Below are positions 9,115-18,573 of a DNA stretch of 64,000 nt, piece after piece. The DNA is from Klebsiella pneumoniae. GTDB lineage: Bacteria; Pseudomonadota; Gammaproteobacteria; Burkholderiales; UBA3065. The first letter of the stretch is position 1. Each line of letters begins with the position of its first letter. The stretch is taken from NCBI GenBank assembly GCA_945897555.1, contig CAMDGF010000002.1, positions 1 to 64,000 of the forward strand, read 5' to 3'. The position numbers and the translations under genes were made by a program. The notes beneath the pieces are model-generated. The model did no database searches. It worked only from the letters and a program-made list of their open reading frames with translations, and was not told where the DNA came from.

Positions 9115-9816
9115 TCAGGGCGTAGTGCGCCGCTGGGGCGCACGCTGCCCTATTGTGGACCCCGGCGCAGGTTTAGTGGCGCTGGCCTGTGGCTTGCTAG
9201 CCAGCCCGGGGGCGCTGCTGCCTTCGGCGACACTCTGTGGCCCATCGATCCGCGAGGCTTCGTTGATGACGACGCTCTGCAAAGGCGCGTCCTCAAAGAC
9301 AGTTCCGGCGGTGCCGCGCGGCATGCGACTCACGCGATCGGCCACATCCATGCCTTCGACCACCGTGGCAAATGCGCAGTAACCCTCGTAGCCGGCCTGC
9401 GGACGGACATGGTCGAGATGAGGGTTGTCCTCGACGTTGATGAAGAATTGGCTGGTGGTCGAGCGCGGCGCCATGCTGCGCGCCATGGCCACCGTGCCGC
9501 GGCGGTTCTTGAGACAGCGGGCCGCCTCGTTGTCGATCGGCTCGCGGATCGGACGCGGGCGCAACGTCGCATCGTAGCCACCGCCTTGCACCATGAAGCC
9601 TGGGATCACCCGGTGCACCACGGTGCCGGCATAGAAGCCGTCGTCGACGTAGGCGAGGAAGTTCGCGACCGTCTGCGGGGCGGTCTCGGGGTGCAGCTTG
9701 AGGACGATACGCCCCTCGCTGGTCCGTAATTCGACAAAAGGCTCGGCGGCGACTTGGCCTGCAGCTGGCAACCATGCCAGCATCAGGCTCAGCGCCATGT
9801 ACACGCGCAGTGCCAT
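9115..9816 (-). CDS. ppiA: periplasmic peptidyl-prolyl cis-trans isomerase (cyclophilin)
   Basis: A secreted paralogue of the downstream ppiB. The N-terminus [20 protein letters not shown] is a signal peptide. The cyclophilin core then shows [15 protein letters not shown] and [11 protein letters not shown]. After about residue 185 it has a low-complexity Pro/Ala/Ser/Arg-rich tail that is not part of the fold and may be a flexible extension. The gap to the ppiB start is 34 bases. The symbol follows E. coli PpiA and is by analogy. Confidence 0.88.
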   Translation of the reverse strand: MALRVYMALSLMLAWLPAAGQVAAEPFVELRTSEGRIVLKLHPETAPQTVANFLAYVDDGFYAGTVVHRVIPGFMVQGGGYDATLRPRPIREPIDNEAARCLKNRRGTVAMARSMAPRSTTSQFFINVEDNPHLDHVRPQAGYEGYCAFATVVEGMDVADRVSRMPRGTAGTVFEDAPLQSVVINEASRIDGPQSVAEGSSAPGLASKPQASATKPAPGSTIGQRAPQRRTTP

Positions 9817-9944
9817 GGTCTCCTCTAGCGGCTCTTGGTCCGGGGTCTGCGCCCCGTCATGCTATGCTCCGCGCCTCTCAGAACCCTGCTGCCGGGGGCG
9901 TCTCGAGCTGTCCTGCCAGCGAGTGTAGAACGGCTCACGGACCG

Positions 9945-10025
9945 ATGCACCCCCATCCGAAAAAGAAAACAGCTTTCCCCAATGCGCCGCTCGCAGAAGC
10001 CGCGCTCGAGGCCCAAAGATGCTGA
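9945..10025 (+). CDS. possible small upstream ORF overlapping the cysS start
   Basis: A 26-codon ORF beginning [11 protein letters not shown] and ending EAQRC, whose TGA overlaps the first codons of cysS. It lies in the cysS leader, downstream of a TATGCT box at 9863. It ends in a single cysteine codon. I do not recognise the peptide, and it could be chance; a leader-peptide or coupling role is speculative. Confidence 0.25.
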   Translation: MHPHPKKKTAFPNAPLAEAALEAQRC

Positions 10026-11386
10026 GCCTTTACAACAGCCTGACCCGCCAAAAAGAGACCTTTCAGCCGATCGTGCCGGGTGAGGTGCGCATGTACGTGT
10101 GCGGCATGACCGTCTATGACTTCTGCCATGTCGGCCATGCGCGGGTCATGGTGGTCTTCGACGTCGTGGTGAGATGGTTGCGCGAAGGCGGCATGAAAGT
10201 GACTTATGTGCGCAATATCACCGATATTGACGACAAGATCATCAAGCGCGCCGCAGACAACGGCGAGCGCATCGGCGATCTGACCGGCCGCTTCATCGCC
10301 GCCATGAACGAGGACGCCGACGCGCTCGGCGTGACTCGCCCCGACTTTGAACCCAAGGCCACCGAGTACGTGGCACAGATGCTCGACATGATCCGCACCC
10401 TGGAGACGCGTGGCTTGGCCTACGCGGCGCCGAATGGCGACGTGTACTACCGGGTGCGCGGCTTTGCTGGCTACGGCAAGCTGAGCGGCAAAGACCCTGA
10501 CGACCTGCGCGCTGGCGAACGCGTGCAGGTGGGTGAGGCCAAAGAGGACCCGCTCGACTTCGTGCTGTGGAAGGCGGCCAAGCCTGGCGAGCCCAGCTGG
10601 GCGAGCCCATGGGGCGCCGGGCGCCCGGGCTGGCACATCGAATGTTCGGCCATGGCTGGCGCATTGTTGGGGCGCCAGTTCGACATCCACGGGGGTGGCC
10701 AGGATCTGCAGTTCCCGCACCACGAGAACGAGATCGCCCAGAGTGAGGGCGCGCATCAGTGCACCTTTGCCAACTACTGGATGCACAACGGTTTTGTGCG
10801 CGTCGACGACGAGAAGATGTCGAAGTCGCTCGGCAATTTCTTTACCGTGCGCGAGGTGCTGGCCAAGTACGCTCCCGAGGTGGTGCGCTTCTTCATCCTG
10901 CGTGCGCACTACCGCAGCCCGCTCAACTATTCCGACGCGCACCTCGACGACGCCCGCCGTGCGCTCGACTCGCTCTACATCACGCTGCGTGATGTGCCGC
11001 CGGCGGCCACGGCGATCGACTGGGCCGAGCTGCGTGCGGCGCGTTTTGCCGCGGCGATGGACGACGACTTCAACACGCCCGAGGCCTTGGCGGTGTTGTT
11101 CGAGCTCTCGACCGAGGCCAACCGCAGTAAATCGGCCGAGGCGAGCGGGCTGTTGCATGCACTCGGCGGGGTGTTGGGCCTGTTGCAGGCCGACCCTTCC
11201 GCCTATCTGCGCGGCCCAGCCGCCGCCGATGGCTTGAGCGATGCCGAGATCGACGCGCTGGTGGCCGAGCGCCGCGCTGCGAGGGCGTCCCGCGACTTCG
11301 CCCGTTCCGATGCCATCCGCGACCAATTGGCGGCCGCTGGGGTCACTCTGGAAGACACGCCGCAGGGTACGCTCTGGCGGCGCTGA
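10019..11386 (+). CDS. cysS: cysteinyl-tRNA synthetase
   Basis: Charges tRNA-Cys. The 455-residue class Ia synthetase has the HIGH motif as HVGHAR, the KMSKS motif as KMSKS (in [11 protein letters not shown]), and zinc ligands in CGMTVYD and WHIECSAM with [10 protein letters not shown]. The start is the ATG at 10019, on the strand opposite the cyclophilin genes. A strong hairpin terminator follows 34 bases after the stop. Confidence 0.97.
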   Translation: MLSLYNSLTRQKETFQPIVPGEVRMYVCGMTVYDFCHVGHARVMVVFDVVVRWLREGGMKVTYVRNITDIDDKIIKRAADNGERIGDLTGRFIAAMNEDADALGVTRPDFEPKATEYVAQMLDMIRTLETRGLAYAAPNGDVYYRVRGFAGYGKLSGKDPDDLRAGERVQVGEAKEDPLDFVLWKAAKPGEPSWASPWGAGRPGWHIECSAMAGALLGRQFDIHGGGQDLQFPHHENEIAQSEGAHQCTFANYWMHNGFVRVDDEKMSKSLGNFFTVREVLAKYAPEVVRFFILRAHYRSPLNYSDAHLDDARRALDSLYITLRDVPPAATAIDWAELRAARFAAAMDDDFNTPEALAVLFELSTEANRSKSAEASGLLHALGGVLGLLQADPSAYLRGPAAADGLSDAEIDALVAERRAARASRDFARSDAIRDQLAAAGVTLEDTPQGTLWRR

Positions 11387-11420
11387 AGGCCGCGCTGCGT
11401 CTCCGTGGTCTGTGGACAAC

Positions 11421-11449
11421 AAAAAAGCCACCCGTGGGTGGCTTTTTTG
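11421..11449. terminator. bidirectional Rho-independent terminator between cysS and pqqA
   Basis: AAAAAAGCCACCC and GGGTGGCTTTTTT form a perfect stem with A and T runs on both sides, so it can stop cysS transcripts on the plus strand and pqqA transcripts on the minus strand. Confidence 0.9.
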
Positions 11450-11466
11450 CAGACAACGCGGCTCGC

Positions 11467-11538
11467 TTAGCGGGCGGCGATGTACATGGTGACTTCGAAA
11501 CCGAAACGCAGGTCAGAGGCAGCGGGCTTGGTCCACAT
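11467..11538 (-). CDS. pqqA: orphan PQQ precursor peptide PqqA
   Basis: A 23-residue peptide that begins MWTKPA and contains FEVTMY. This is the conserved PqqA pattern in which the Glu (15) and Tyr (19) spaced E-x3-Y are cross-linked to form pyrroloquinoline quinone. An AAGGAG ribosome-binding site lies about 7 bases before the ATG, and a terminator starts 17 bases after the stop, so it looks like an independent monocistronic gene. No pqqB, C, D or E is in the window. No convincing promoter was found upstream, and the stretch 11539-11729 holds nothing else I recognise. Confidence 0.88.
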   Translation of the reverse strand: MWTKPAASDLRFGFEVTMYIAAR

Positions 11539-11729
11539 GGTGATGCTCCTTGTTGGTTGACTGGGCAGCGCGGTGCGTTGCTGTGGGTGGAGTATCAGCG
11601 CTGGCCCCTCCGGATGCTTGCGCAGGCTGCTTGAACTAGCCTCATGAAAATACGTAGTCGCACCTTCGGCCTCCGCCGACCCGGCTCGGCGACAAGGCCC
11701 CGGAATCAGACGCTCGCGCCGCTCCGCCG

Positions 11730-11735
11730 TACAAT
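11730..11735 (+). promoter_or_regulatory. candidate -10 box of lysS
   Basis: TACAAT follows GCTCCGCCG and lies 44 bases before the lysS ATG. The same GCTCCGCC/TACAATCG context occurs before dapF at 62091-62106. No good -35 hexamer is visible. Confidence 0.45.
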
Positions 11736-11779
11736 CGCGCCTTTCCGCGAACCGCCCGTCCCTCTTGCGACGGCATGCC

Positions 11780-13321
11780 ATGACCGACACCAACCCGTCT
11801 GCCAACGGACCCGAAGCCGGCGAAGCCCCGGTCGACGAATCCCACATCATCGCCGAGCGGCGCGCCAAGCTGGCCCGTCTGCGTGAGGCCGGCCCGGCCT
11901 TCCCCAACGACTTCCGCCCACAGCATCAAGCCGCTGTGCTGCATGCCGCGCACGGCCACACCAGTGCCGAGGAGCTCGAAGCTACGCCGGTGCCAGCCTG
12001 CATCGCCGGCCGCATGATGCTCAAGCGCGTGATGGGCAAGGCCGCCTTCGGCACCCTGCAAGACAGCAGCGGCCGCATGCAGATCTACGTGCAATTGGAT
12101 GCCGTTGGCACCGACGCGCTGGAGGCCTTCAAGCACTGGGACCTGGGCGACATCCTCGGCGTCGAGGGCACGCTGATGAAGACCCGCACCGGCGAGCTCA
12201 CCGTGAAGGCCACCACCATCCGCCTGCTGACCAAGAGCCTGCGCCCCCTGCCGGACAAGTTCCACGGCCTGGCCGATCAGGAGATGAAGTACCGGCAACG
12301 CTATGTCGACCTCATCGTCTCGGAAGACACGCGCCGGACCTTCCTAGCGCGCAGCAAGATGATGTCGGCGATCCGCAACCAGATGGTCGAAGCCGGCTTT
12401 CTCGAGGTGGAGACGCCGATGCTGCACCCGATCCCGGGCGGCGCCGCGGCCAAGCCCTTCATCACCCACCACAACGCGCTCGACCAGGAGATGTTCCTGC
12501 GCATCGCGCCGGAGCTTTATCTGAAGCGGCTGGTGGTGGGCGGATTCGAGCGCGTGTTCGAGGTCAACCGCAACTTCCGCAACGAGGGCCTGAGCCCGCG
12601 CCACAACCCCGAATTCACCATGATGGAGTTCTACGCGGCCTACACCGACTACGTGTGGCTGATGGACTTTACCGAGGCGCTGATCCGCCGCGCGGCTGTG
12701 GAGGCGACCGGCAGCGCGCTGCTGCAGTACCAGGGCCGCGAGCTGGACATGTCGCAGCCGTTTGCGCGGCTGACCATCGTGCAGGCGATCAAGGCGCACG
12801 CGCCGCACTACACCGACGCGCAACTGGCTGATGCGGCCTTCCTGCGCAGCGAGCTCAAGCGGCTGGGCGCGCACGTCGAGGGCCCGCAGCTCAAGAACGC
12901 CGGCCTGGGTGCGCTGCAACTGGCGCTGTTCGAGGAGACCGCTGAGTCGCACCTGTGGGCGCCGACCTTCATCATCGATTACCCGGTCGAGGTGAGCCCG
13001 CTGGCGCGCGAATCGGACACGCGCCCCGGCATCACCGAGCGCTTCGAGCTGTTCATCGTCGGCCGCGAGATCGCCAACGGCTTTTCCGAGCTCAACGATG
13101 CCGAGGACCAGGCGGCACGCTTCCAGGCGCAAGTGGCGGCCAAGGATGCCGGTGACCACGAGGCGATGCACTTCGACGCCGACTACATCCGCGCGCTGGA
13201 ATATGGCCTGCCACCCACCGGCGGCTGCGGCATCGGCATCGACCGCCTGGCCATGCTGCTGACCGACAGCCCGGCCATCCGCGACGTCATCCTCTTCCCC
13301 GCGCTCAAGCGCGAGGGCTAG
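11780..13321 (+). CDS. lysS: lysyl-tRNA synthetase, class II
   Basis: Charges tRNA-Lys. The 513-residue protein has an OB-fold anticodon-binding domain (about residues 60-170) and a class II catalytic domain with motif 2 ([16 protein letters not shown]) and motif 3 ([12 protein letters not shown]). I chose the ATG at 11780 (MTDTNPS) over an upstream in-frame TTG at 11765. mnmC begins 3 bases after the stop, so two tRNA-related functions are joined. Confidence 0.96.
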   Translation: MTDTNPSANGPEAGEAPVDESHIIAERRAKLARLREAGPAFPNDFRPQHQAAVLHAAHGHTSAEELEATPVPACIAGRMMLKRVMGKAAFGTLQDSSGRMQIYVQLDAVGTDALEAFKHWDLGDILGVEGTLMKTRTGELTVKATTIRLLTKSLRPLPDKFHGLADQEMKYRQRYVDLIVSEDTRRTFLARSKMMSAIRNQMVEAGFLEVETPMLHPIPGGAAAKPFITHHNALDQEMFLRIAPELYLKRLVVGGFERVFEVNRNFRNEGLSPRHNPEFTMMEFYAAYTDYVWLMDFTEALIRRAAVEATGSALLQYQGRELDMSQPFARLTIVQAIKAHAPHYTDAQLADAAFLRSELKRLGAHVEGPQLKNAGLGALQLALFEETAESHLWAPTFIIDYPVEVSPLARESDTRPGITERFELFIVGREIANGFSELNDAEDQAARFQAQVAAKDAGDHEAMHFDADYIRALEYGLPPTGGCGIGIDRLAMLLTDSPAIRDVILFPALKREG

Positions 13322-13324
13322 CCG

Positions 13325-15379
13325 GTGCGGCGGCTGCAGCCCGGCCGCATCGTCCAGCAGGACGACGGCTCGCTGCTGGCGCCGGATTTTGGCGACACCT
13401 ACGCCAGCCGGGCCGGGGCGCTGGCGCAGTCGCGCGCGGTGTTCCTCGCCGGCTGCGACCTGCCGGCACGGCTTGCCGGGCGTTCGCACACGGTTCTGGA
13501 GACCGGCTTCGGCACCGGGCTGAATGCGTTGGCGCTGGCCCAGATGCAGGCGGAGTTGCCACTCGACGGTACCCCTGTTCCTGGCCTAAGGACCTCCTCC
13601 GGAACTCGCGTTTCCGATGCATCGACCGCCGATGCTTGCCATATCCACTACGTCGGCATCGAGGCCCACCCGCTGTCGCGCGACGACCTTGCGCTGGCGC
13701 TGGCGCCCTTCGACGAGCTGGCACCCTGGCGTGAGGCGCTTCTGGCTGCGTGGCCGCTGCCGATGCAGGGGTTCTACCGCATCCCGCTGGGCGAGCGCTT
13801 CACCCTGACCTTGGTGTTCGATGAGGTACTGGCGGCGCTGCAGGCGCTGGAGTGTGGGGCCGACAGCGTCTTCCTCGACGGCTTCGCGCCCGACCGCAAC
13901 CCGGCCATGTGGCGGCCTGAGGTGCTTGCGGAGCTTGTCGCTCACTGTCGCCCAGGAGCCCGCATCGCGAGTTGGTGCGTGGCCGGCCAGGTTCGGCGTG
14001 CGCTTGAGGCAGCCGGCTGCCAGGTGGAGCGCAAGCCCGGCTTCGCGGCCAAGCGCGAGCGGCTGGAGGCGGTGGCCCGCTTCGAGCGTGTTTTAGGGTG
14101 GCGGGCCGGGCCTACCGGTAGTGGGGCTTCCTTGCAGATGGCTCCGCAGTCTGCTGCGAAAGCCCCACCTACCGCTCTCCCGGCCAGCGACGGTCCACGC
14201 GGCACTGCGGGCCACCCAGAGGCACCTCCCGCGAGTCACTCTGCCATCCCGGAGCGTGCGCTGATCATCGGCGCCGGCATCGCTGGGGCGAGCGCCGCCG
14301 TAGCGCTGGCTGCGCGCGGCATCGCCGTGACGGTGATCGAGGCTGACGCGCCAGCCAGCGGCGCCTCCGGTAATCCGCTCGGCGTGGTGCGGCCGGAGCC
14401 CTCGGGTATCGATCACCCGATCTCTGCGCTCACCGCCTGGTCGACCTGGTGGCTGGAGCGCTGGCTTGAGCGACAGGGGCCGGGCAGCGCGGCGGTCCGT
14501 TATGAACGCTGCGGCGCCCTGCGTCTGCCGCGCGACGACAAGCATGTGCGTCGGCTGCGCGAGCACGCCGATGCGGCACCTGCTGACTGGATGCACTGGA
14601 TGCCCGCCGATCAGGCGATGGCGCGAACGGGGCAGGCGGTGGCCGGCGATGGTGTCTGGATCGCGGATGGCCTGAGCGTGGTACCCGGCGATCTGGTGCG
14701 GCAGATGCTCACGGTATCGGGGGCCACGCTGGTGAAGGGCGAGGTTCGGCGCGTCGAGTGCCAGCCGGCGGGCGGCGAGTTGCCGGCTGGGGAGGCAGCC
14801 TGGCGCGTGACCCTGGCCGATGGCAGCAGCTGCACTTGGCCACTCGTGATCGTCGCCAATGCATTTGGAGTGAGTGGTCACTTGCACCTACCGCTCCGAC
14901 ATGTGAGGGGCCAGTTGTCTTGGGCCGAGGCTGACGCGGCGCGGCCGCTGGACGCCATCGTCTGCCGCGAGGGCTACGTCACGCCGGCCCTGGATGGCCG
15001 GCACATCGTTGGCGCCACCTTCCAGCGCGACGATGCCGACCTCGCCCCGCGCGATGAGGACGACGAGACCAACCGCTGGCGGCTCAGCCGGCTGGTACCC
15101 GGCTGGGGAGACCAGCCACTCACCTCGGCACGGGTCTCGGTGCGTGCCGCCACGCCGGACCGCTTGCCGCTGGTCGGCGCGCTCGCGCCCGGCCTGTTCG
15201 CCAGCCTGGGGCATGGCAGTCGCGGCCTGACCTGCGCGCCCCTCTGCGGCGAATTGTTGGCCAGCAGGGTCTGCGGCGAGCCGCTGCCGCTGCCGCGTGA
15301 CCTTGTCCGCCGGCTCGATCCGCTGCGTTTTGGTGAACTGGCGTCGCACCCGGAGCGGGTCAAGGTGTCGGATGACTGA
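13325..15379 (+). CDS. mnmC: bifunctional tRNA 5-methylaminomethyl-2-thiouridine biosynthesis protein
   Basis: Completes mnm5s2U34 in tRNA. The N-terminal methyltransferase domain (about residues 1-255; SAM loop ETGFGTGLNALAL, VFLDGFAPDRNPAMW) is joined to a C-terminal FAD-dependent oxidoreductase (from about residue 310; IIGAGIAGASAAVALA, and GSRGLTCAPLCGELLA near the end). The 684-residue length agrees with E. coli MnmC (668). Start is GTG 13325. Two extra segments stand out: one of about 14 residues after ALAQMQAEL, and a low-complexity interdomain linker that contains a DNA palindrome (see separate entry). Confidence 0.93.
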   Translation: MRRLQPGRIVQQDDGSLLAPDFGDTYASRAGALAQSRAVFLAGCDLPARLAGRSHTVLETGFGTGLNALALAQMQAELPLDGTPVPGLRTSSGTRVSDASTADACHIHYVGIEAHPLSRDDLALALAPFDELAPWREALLAAWPLPMQGFYRIPLGERFTLTLVFDEVLAALQALECGADSVFLDGFAPDRNPAMWRPEVLAELVAHCRPGARIASWCVAGQVRRALEAAGCQVERKPGFAAKRERLEAVARFERVLGWRAGPTGSGASLQMAPQSAAKAPPTALPASDGPRGTAGHPEAPPASHSAIPERALIIGAGIAGASAAVALAARGIAVTVIEADAPASGASGNPLGVVRPEPSGIDHPISALTAWSTWWLERWLERQGPGSAAVRYERCGALRLPRDDKHVRRLREHADAAPADWMHWMPADQAMARTGQAVAGDGVWIADGLSVVPGDLVRQMLTVSGATLVKGEVRRVECQPAGGELPAGEAAWRVTLADGSSCTWPLVIVANAFGVSGHLHLPLRHVRGQLSWAEADAARPLDAIVCREGYVTPALDGRHIVGATFQRDDADLAPRDEDDETNRWRLSRLVPGWGDQPLTSARVSVRAATPDRLPLVGALAPGLFASLGHGSRGLTCAPLCGELLASRVCGEPLPLPRDLVRRLDPLRFGELASHPERVKVSDD
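14116..14174. repeat. REP-like palindrome inside the mnmC linker
   Basis: CGGTAGTGGGGCTT (14116-14129) is matched by AAGCCCCACCTACCG (14160-14174), an almost perfect 14-base inverted repeat with a 30-base centre. It encodes part of the poorly conserved linker of MnmC, at about residues 264-283. The form resembles bacterial REP elements. I saw no second copy of these arms in the window. Confidence 0.6.
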
Positions 15380-15415
15380 GGTGGCCGGCCCGCTGCCCGC
15401 GTAGCACCATCGCAA

Positions 15416-15432
15416 CGACCGACCGACCGACC
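15416..15432. repeat. short CGAC tandem repeat
   Basis: Four tandem CGAC units precede the copA start by 8 bases. It is short and may be chance, but it sits where a ribosome-binding site would be expected. Confidence 0.5.
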
Positions 15433-15440
15433 AAAGAACC

Positions 15441-17750
15441 GTGCCCTCCGACGCCACCGCCGCTCTCACTTCCATCGATCTCCAGATCGAAGGCATGCAC
15501 TGCGGCGGCTGTGCCTTGCGTCTGGAGAAGGCGCTCGCCGCCGAGCCGGGTGTGCGGCATGCCGAGGTGAACTACGCCACCGCCAGCGCGCATCTGGTTC
15601 TGGCAGCGGATGGCCCGGACGCCACACGTCTGGCCAAGGTGGTCGAGGCGACGGGATACCGGGTGCTTGCAAGCGGATCGCCCACGGCAGAGGGCGAGCA
15701 CGACCCACTGCTGTGGATGTCGGTGCTGCTCGCGCTGCCCTTTCTCGCTTCGATGCTGGCGATGGCAGCTGGCGTGCACGCGCTCGTGCTGCCGCCGTGG
15801 CTGGAGTTGGCGCTGGCCACGCCAGTACAGTTGATTGCCGGGGCGCGTTTCTACCGTGGCGCCTGGGCCTCCATCCGCGGCGGGCTCGCCAATATGGACG
15901 TGCTGGTGGCGCTCGGCACCTCGGCCGCTTACGGCCTGAGCCTGTGGGCTTGGCACAGCGGTGGTCCGCTCTATTTCGAGTCTGCGGTGCTGATCATCGC
16001 CCTGGTGCGCGTCGGCAAGCGCCTTGAGGAGCACGCGCGGCTGCGCGCCAACCGCGACCTGCGGGCGCTGCTCGACCTCGCTCCGCAGCGTGCCTGGGTC
16101 GAGCGGGAGGGCGTCTGGCAGGAGGTCGATGCCGCCACGCTGCTGCCCGGCGAGACATTCCGTGTGCCGACCGGCGAGTCGGTGCCGGTGGATGGTGTGC
16201 TGTTCGACGAGAGTGACGAGCACATCGCCGCGGCCCACCTCGACGAGTCCATGCTCACCGGCGAGTCGCTGCCGGTGGCGCGCAAGCATGGCGACGCGGT
16301 CTTCGCCGGCACGCTCAACGTCGGCGCACTGCTGCTTGCGCGTGCCACCGCCACGGGTCGCGATACGGTGCTCGCCGGCATCGTGCGGCGGGTGCGCGCG
16401 GCGCAGGCCGCCAAGCCGCCGATCCAGCGATTGGCCGACCGCATCTCTGGCGTCTTTGTACCGGTGGTGGTGGGTCTTGCCATCGCCACCGCAGCCGCTT
16501 GGGCATGGTTCGGGCTAGCCGGCGACGGACTGGTGCATGCCATCGCCGTGCTGGTCATCGCCTGCCCGTGCGCGCTGGGGCTGGCTACGCCGACCGCCAT
16601 CCTGGTGGCCACCGGACGCGCCGCGCGACGTGGCCTGCTGTTCCGCGACGCCGCCGCGCTGGAGCACGCCGCGCGCATCGACACGCTGGTCATCGACAAG
16701 ACCGGCACGCTGACGGTCGGCAAGCCGCAGGTGGTGGTGCAGGCGGGGTGGCGGCGTATGGGTCGAGTGGACGCGGACGCCGATCGCCCGCAGGCTGCAT
16801 CCGTCCGCGGGGCAACTCAAAAGACCGGGGTGCATGAGGGGGAACTGCCGCGCGGCCTCTCCAACATGGAGGCGTCAGACATCGCCTCGCGTATGGCGTC
16901 TGCTTCGACGCACCCGCTGGCACGCGCGATCGCCGAGCACCTCGCTGCCGACAAAGGCTCCGCGGCTGGCCGTAAGGTGCCAAAGGCCAGCCCGGCGGGC
17001 GAGTCCGGGGCGGCGCCGGTCGCTGCCGTGCAGCTTCGCGTGCGCACCGTCGCCGGCCGCGGTGTGCGCGCTGAGCTCGATGGCGTGGAGTGGGTGCTCG
17101 GCTCAGCCGAGTGGCTGGCCGCGCGTGGCACGCCCTTGCCCGAGGACTGGCTGGCGCAGGCGCACCAGCGTGGCCTGAGCGTGGTCGGGCTGGCCGATGC
17201 CAGCCGGGTCCGCATGGCCTGGGGGCTGGCAGACACCCTGCGGCCGGACGCCAAGGCCGCCATCAGCGCGCTGCAGGGCCTGGGCGTGCGCCTGATCCTG
17301 CTCAGCGGCGACAACGAGGCCGCTGTGCGGCCGGTTGCGGCCGAGCTCGGCATCACCGAATGGCGCGCCGGCGTCAGCGTGCAGGCCAAGGCCGATGCGG
17401 TGCAGGCCCTGCGCGCCGAGGGCCGCATGGTCGGCATGGCTGGCGATGGCATCAATGACGCGCCGGCACTCGCGGCGGCCTCGGTGAGCTTTGCCATGGC
17501 GGGTGGCTCGGCAGCCGCCATCGAGACCGCCGACGTGGTGCTGATGCGCGACGCCGTGGCGGCCATCCCGCAGGCGATCGAGCTCTCGCGCGTCACGCGG
17601 CGGCGGATCTGGCAGAACTTGGGTTTCGCACTCGGCTACAACGTGCTGGCGATCCCGGCTGCCGCGGCCGGCCTGCTGACCCCCGCCATCGCTGCCGCGG
17701 CGATGGCGGCGAGTTCGCTGTCGGTGGTCGGCAACGCGCTTCGCCGCTAA
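15441..17750 (+). CDS. copA: copper-translocating P1B-type ATPase
   Basis: Inner-membrane pump exporting Cu(I). The 769-residue protein has one N-terminal metal-binding domain with GMHCGGC (Cys21, Cys24), membrane helices, the CPC metal site ([12 protein letters not shown], about residue 375), the phosphorylation motif DKTGTLT (about residue 419) and the hinge [11 protein letters not shown]. The last helices carry GYN and MAASS, the Cu+ subgroup signature. Start is GTG 15441. An insertion of about 35 residues after GWRRMG in the nucleotide-binding domain is unusual and contains a DNA palindrome (16772-16809). No CueR-type regulator is adjacent. Confidence 0.93.
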   Translation: MPSDATAALTSIDLQIEGMHCGGCALRLEKALAAEPGVRHAEVNYATASAHLVLAADGPDATRLAKVVEATGYRVLASGSPTAEGEHDPLLWMSVLLALPFLASMLAMAAGVHALVLPPWLELALATPVQLIAGARFYRGAWASIRGGLANMDVLVALGTSAAYGLSLWAWHSGGPLYFESAVLIIALVRVGKRLEEHARLRANRDLRALLDLAPQRAWVEREGVWQEVDAATLLPGETFRVPTGESVPVDGVLFDESDEHIAAAHLDESMLTGESLPVARKHGDAVFAGTLNVGALLLARATATGRDTVLAGIVRRVRAAQAAKPPIQRLADRISGVFVPVVVGLAIATAAAWAWFGLAGDGLVHAIAVLVIACPCALGLATPTAILVATGRAARRGLLFRDAAALEHAARIDTLVIDKTGTLTVGKPQVVVQAGWRRMGRVDADADRPQAASVRGATQKTGVHEGELPRGLSNMEASDIASRMASASTHPLARAIAEHLAADKGSAAGRKVPKASPAGESGAAPVAAVQLRVRTVAGRGVRAELDGVEWVLGSAEWLAARGTPLPEDWLAQAHQRGLSVVGLADASRVRMAWGLADTLRPDAKAAISALQGLGVRLILLSGDNEAAVRPVAAELGITEWRAGVSVQAKADAVQALRAEGRMVGMAGDGINDAPALAAASVSFAMAGGSAAAIETADVVLMRDAVAAIPQAIELSRVTRRRIWQNLGFALGYNVLAIPAAAAGLLTPAIAAAAMAASSLSVVGNALRR
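16772..16809. repeat. inverted repeat within the copA insertion
   Basis: CGCGGACG (16772-16779) and CGTCCGCG (16802-16809) are perfect inverted copies with a 22-base centre. They fall in the segment of copA that encodes extra residues not expected for the family. Confidence 0.45.
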
Positions 17751-17794
17751 ACTTGCGGCCCCCGTTGCTGTGGCGACGACCCCGCGAGAACACC

Positions 17795-18442
17795 GTGACC
17801 GGCATCACTCTCGCCCTCTCCAAGGGCCGCATCTTCGAAGAGACTATGCCTCTGCTCGAGGCGGCCGGCATCCGTCCGCTCGAGGACCCCGAGTCCTCGC
17901 GCAAGCTCATCATCGCCACCGAGCGGCCCGACGTACGCGTGCTCATCGTCCGCGCCACCGATGTGCCGACCTACGTTCAGCATGGCGCCGCCGACCTCGG
18001 CGTGGCCGGCCGTGATGTGCTGCTCGAGCACGGGGGTGACAGCCTGGTGCAGCCGCTCGACCTGCAGATCGCGCGCTGCCGCATGATGGTCGCCTGCGCC
18101 GAGGGCTTCGACTACGCCAGCGCGGTGAGGTCTGGTGCGCGGCTGCGCGTCGCCACCAAGTACGTCTCGATCGCCCGCGAGCACTTTGCCGCCAAGGGCG
18201 TCCACGTCGACCTCATCAAGCTCTACGGCTCGATGGAGCTGGCGCCGCTGGTCGGGCTGGCAGACGTGATCGTCGACCTGGTCTCCACCGGAGGCACGCT
18301 CAAGGCCAACAAGCTCGTCGCGGTGGAGGAGGTGATGCCGATCAGCTCGCGGCTGGTGGTCAACCGCGCCGCGCTCAAGCTGCGCGGCGCCGAGATCGAC
18401 CCGATCATCCAGTGCTTCGCCGGGGCGCTGGCGCCGGCTTAG
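17795..18442 (+). CDS. hisG: ATP phosphoribosyltransferase, short form
   Basis: First enzyme of histidine synthesis, joining ATP and PRPP. At 215 residues it is the short HisG form, which needs a HisZ regulatory subunit encoded elsewhere; none is in the window. Family segments [26 protein letters not shown] and [16 protein letters not shown] (the PRPP loop) are present. I chose the GTG at 17795 ([12 protein letters not shown]). copA ends 44 bases upstream, so the his transcript may read through from copA or use an unseen promoter. Confidence 0.94.
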   Translation: MTGITLALSKGRIFEETMPLLEAAGIRPLEDPESSRKLIIATERPDVRVLIVRATDVPTYVQHGAADLGVAGRDVLLEHGGDSLVQPLDLQIARCRMMVACAEGFDYASAVRSGARLRVATKYVSIAREHFAAKGVHVDLIKLYGSMELAPLVGLADVIVDLVSTGGTLKANKLVAVEEVMPISSRLVVNRAALKLRGAEIDPIIQCFAGALAPA

Positions 18443-18449
18443 AGGGCTT

Positions 18450-18473
18450 GGCGCCGGTCGAGAGACGGGCGCC
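18450..18473 (+). other. hairpin between hisG and hisD
   Basis: GGCGCCGGTC and GACGGGCGCC pair around a GAGA loop with one G-G mismatch. There is no T-run, so it is more likely an mRNA processing or stability structure than a terminator. Confidence 0.4.
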
Positions 18474-18573
18474 GAACGAACTCAGTCCAGAATCGGCAAT
18501 CAGAAGGTCCGCTGAATGCAAGTCGCACTCAAGCCCGCGAGATCCGTTCAAACCCGATGCTTTGAAGAGACGC

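Noticed and set aside
9935-11431. 498-codon minus-strand ORF opposite cysS
   Set aside because: It is a high-GC antisense shadow: cysS has all synthetase motifs, and the antisense protein has no recognisable domain.
17750-17795. Histidine leader peptide before hisG
   Set aside because: Only 44 bases separate copA and hisG, with no run of His codons.
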